Under the pieces are notes generated by a model that worked only from the letters and a program-made list of their open reading frames with translations, was not told the DNA's origin and ran no database searches. Below are positions 34,177 through 34,485 of a stretch of 34,485 nucleotides of DNA, in pieces (the stretch's first letter is position 1; each line of letters begins with the position of its first letter). This stretch comes from Akkermansiaceae bacterium (GTDB lineage: Bacteria; Verrucomicrobiota; Verrucomicrobiia; Verrucomicrobiales; Akkermansiaceae): NCBI GenBank assembly GCA_023301765.1, contig JALZUC010000061.1, positions 1-34,485 on the forward strand, read 5' to 3'. The translations under genes were made by a program, and so were the position numbers.

Positions 34177-34485
34177 TCACTCGTCCCTGTGATTCTCTAA
34201 GGCAGAACGTAAATCAGCAACGAAGTCTCGCCGAAGAGACTCTGGCGCAAGAATCTCCACTAAAGGAGAGAATTTTCTCAGCCATAACGCCACACCGAGA
34301 ACATCCGCGATATCGAGCTGCAGGATCACCTCATTGTCTAGTACCTCGACCTTCTGGCTGGCGTGGATTTTGTGCGTTCTTACATGATCAGCAGCGTGCC
34401 CCCAGAGCCGAACACGAACCTTCGTAGTATTCTCATCATCACGCCCCGTATCCCAGATGCTGAACTCGCCTTGCCTCTGTGCCTG
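34177..34485 (-). CDS. C-terminal part of a WYL-domain transcriptional regulator (partial)
   Basis: The frame enters from the right edge and gives the last 102 residues. It shows VRVRLWGHAADHVRTHKIHAS, then EVILQLDIADVLGVALWLRKF and VEILAPESLRRDFVADLRS, the pattern of the WCX extension that ends WYL regulators of the YafY/PafC type. The N-terminal helix-turn-helix and the WYL core lie outside the window. The upstream sequence is missing, so the start is unknown. It ends in TGA, used here as a stop. It converges with the macroglobulin gene. Confidence 0.75.
   Translation of the reverse strand, partial: QAQRQGEFSIWDTGRDDENTTKVRVRLWGHAADHVRTHKIHASQKVEVLDNEVILQLDIADVLGVALWLRKFSPLVEILAPESLRRDFVADLRSALENHRDE

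Noticed and set aside
34113-34427. Plus-strand 104-codon ORF after the macroglobulin gene
   Set aside because: The minus strand across this stretch encodes a recognisable WYL regulator C-terminus; the plus-strand frame is low-complexity and Arg/Pro-rich, typical of an antisense shadow.

Overview
The window looks like core chromosome from a Gram-negative bacterium of the Verrucomicrobia/Planctomycetes type, most likely Verrucomicrobia. This is an inference from gene content: a DUF1080 protein, an SHD1 domain, a sulfatase with HEAT-like repeats, a secreted seven-bladed lactonase, a giant alpha-2-macroglobulin, and weak Shine-Dalgarno signals. There is no phage, insertion sequence, CRISPR array or plasmid module. 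UGA is a normal stop for several genes here (for example at 3945-3947, 19106-19108 and 21092-21094).

The strongest hidden signal is a pair of genes in which one in-frame UGA splits an otherwise intact protein. At 46-735 (minus) the UGA sits exactly where the first cysteine of a thioredoxin WCxxC motif should be, giving W-U-V-P-C. At 25251-25868 (minus) a MerC-like membrane protein is interrupted by UGA in a cysteine-rich segment, with a plausible bacterial SECIS hairpin 23 nt downstream. Both read best as selenoproteins. The selABCD machinery is not in the window.

Layout. 1-1.7 kb (minus): Sec thioredoxin and a DUF1080 protein, separated by a terminator. 1.8-6 kb (plus): hemL, tRNA-Leu followed by a small protein gene, a small membrane protein, a VKOR-thioredoxin fusion and a Nif3-like protein. 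6-11 kb (plus): tRNA-Gly, a secreted Gly/Pro-rich protein, an outer-membrane beta-barrel, a Wzz/tyrosine autokinase and a short Wza-like export protein. The last three form an exopolysaccharide secretion locus without glycosyltransferases. 11.2-13.3 kb: a 35-residue membrane peptide (minus), an RlpA-like lipoprotein and a cysteine desulfurase, convergent with homoserine dehydrogenase. 14.8-19.1 kb: a flippase-like protein and MMPL exporter operon, divergent from a LolA-like carrier. 19.2-25.9 kb: TerC, aldo/keto reductase, NhaC antiporter, an unknown secreted protein, lactonase and the Sec MerC protein. 26-34.1 kb (plus): sulfatase and alpha-2-macroglobulin. At the right edge (minus) is the C-terminal part of a WYL-type regulator.

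Redox functions recur: the Sec thioredoxin, the VKOR-DsbA fusion, the Sec/Cys-rich MerC protein, and a NifS-type desulfurase that could in principle mobilise selenium. G exceeds C on the plus strand in the left part and the bias weakens or reverses after about 21 kb, so a replication terminus may lie nearby, but no convincing dif site was found.
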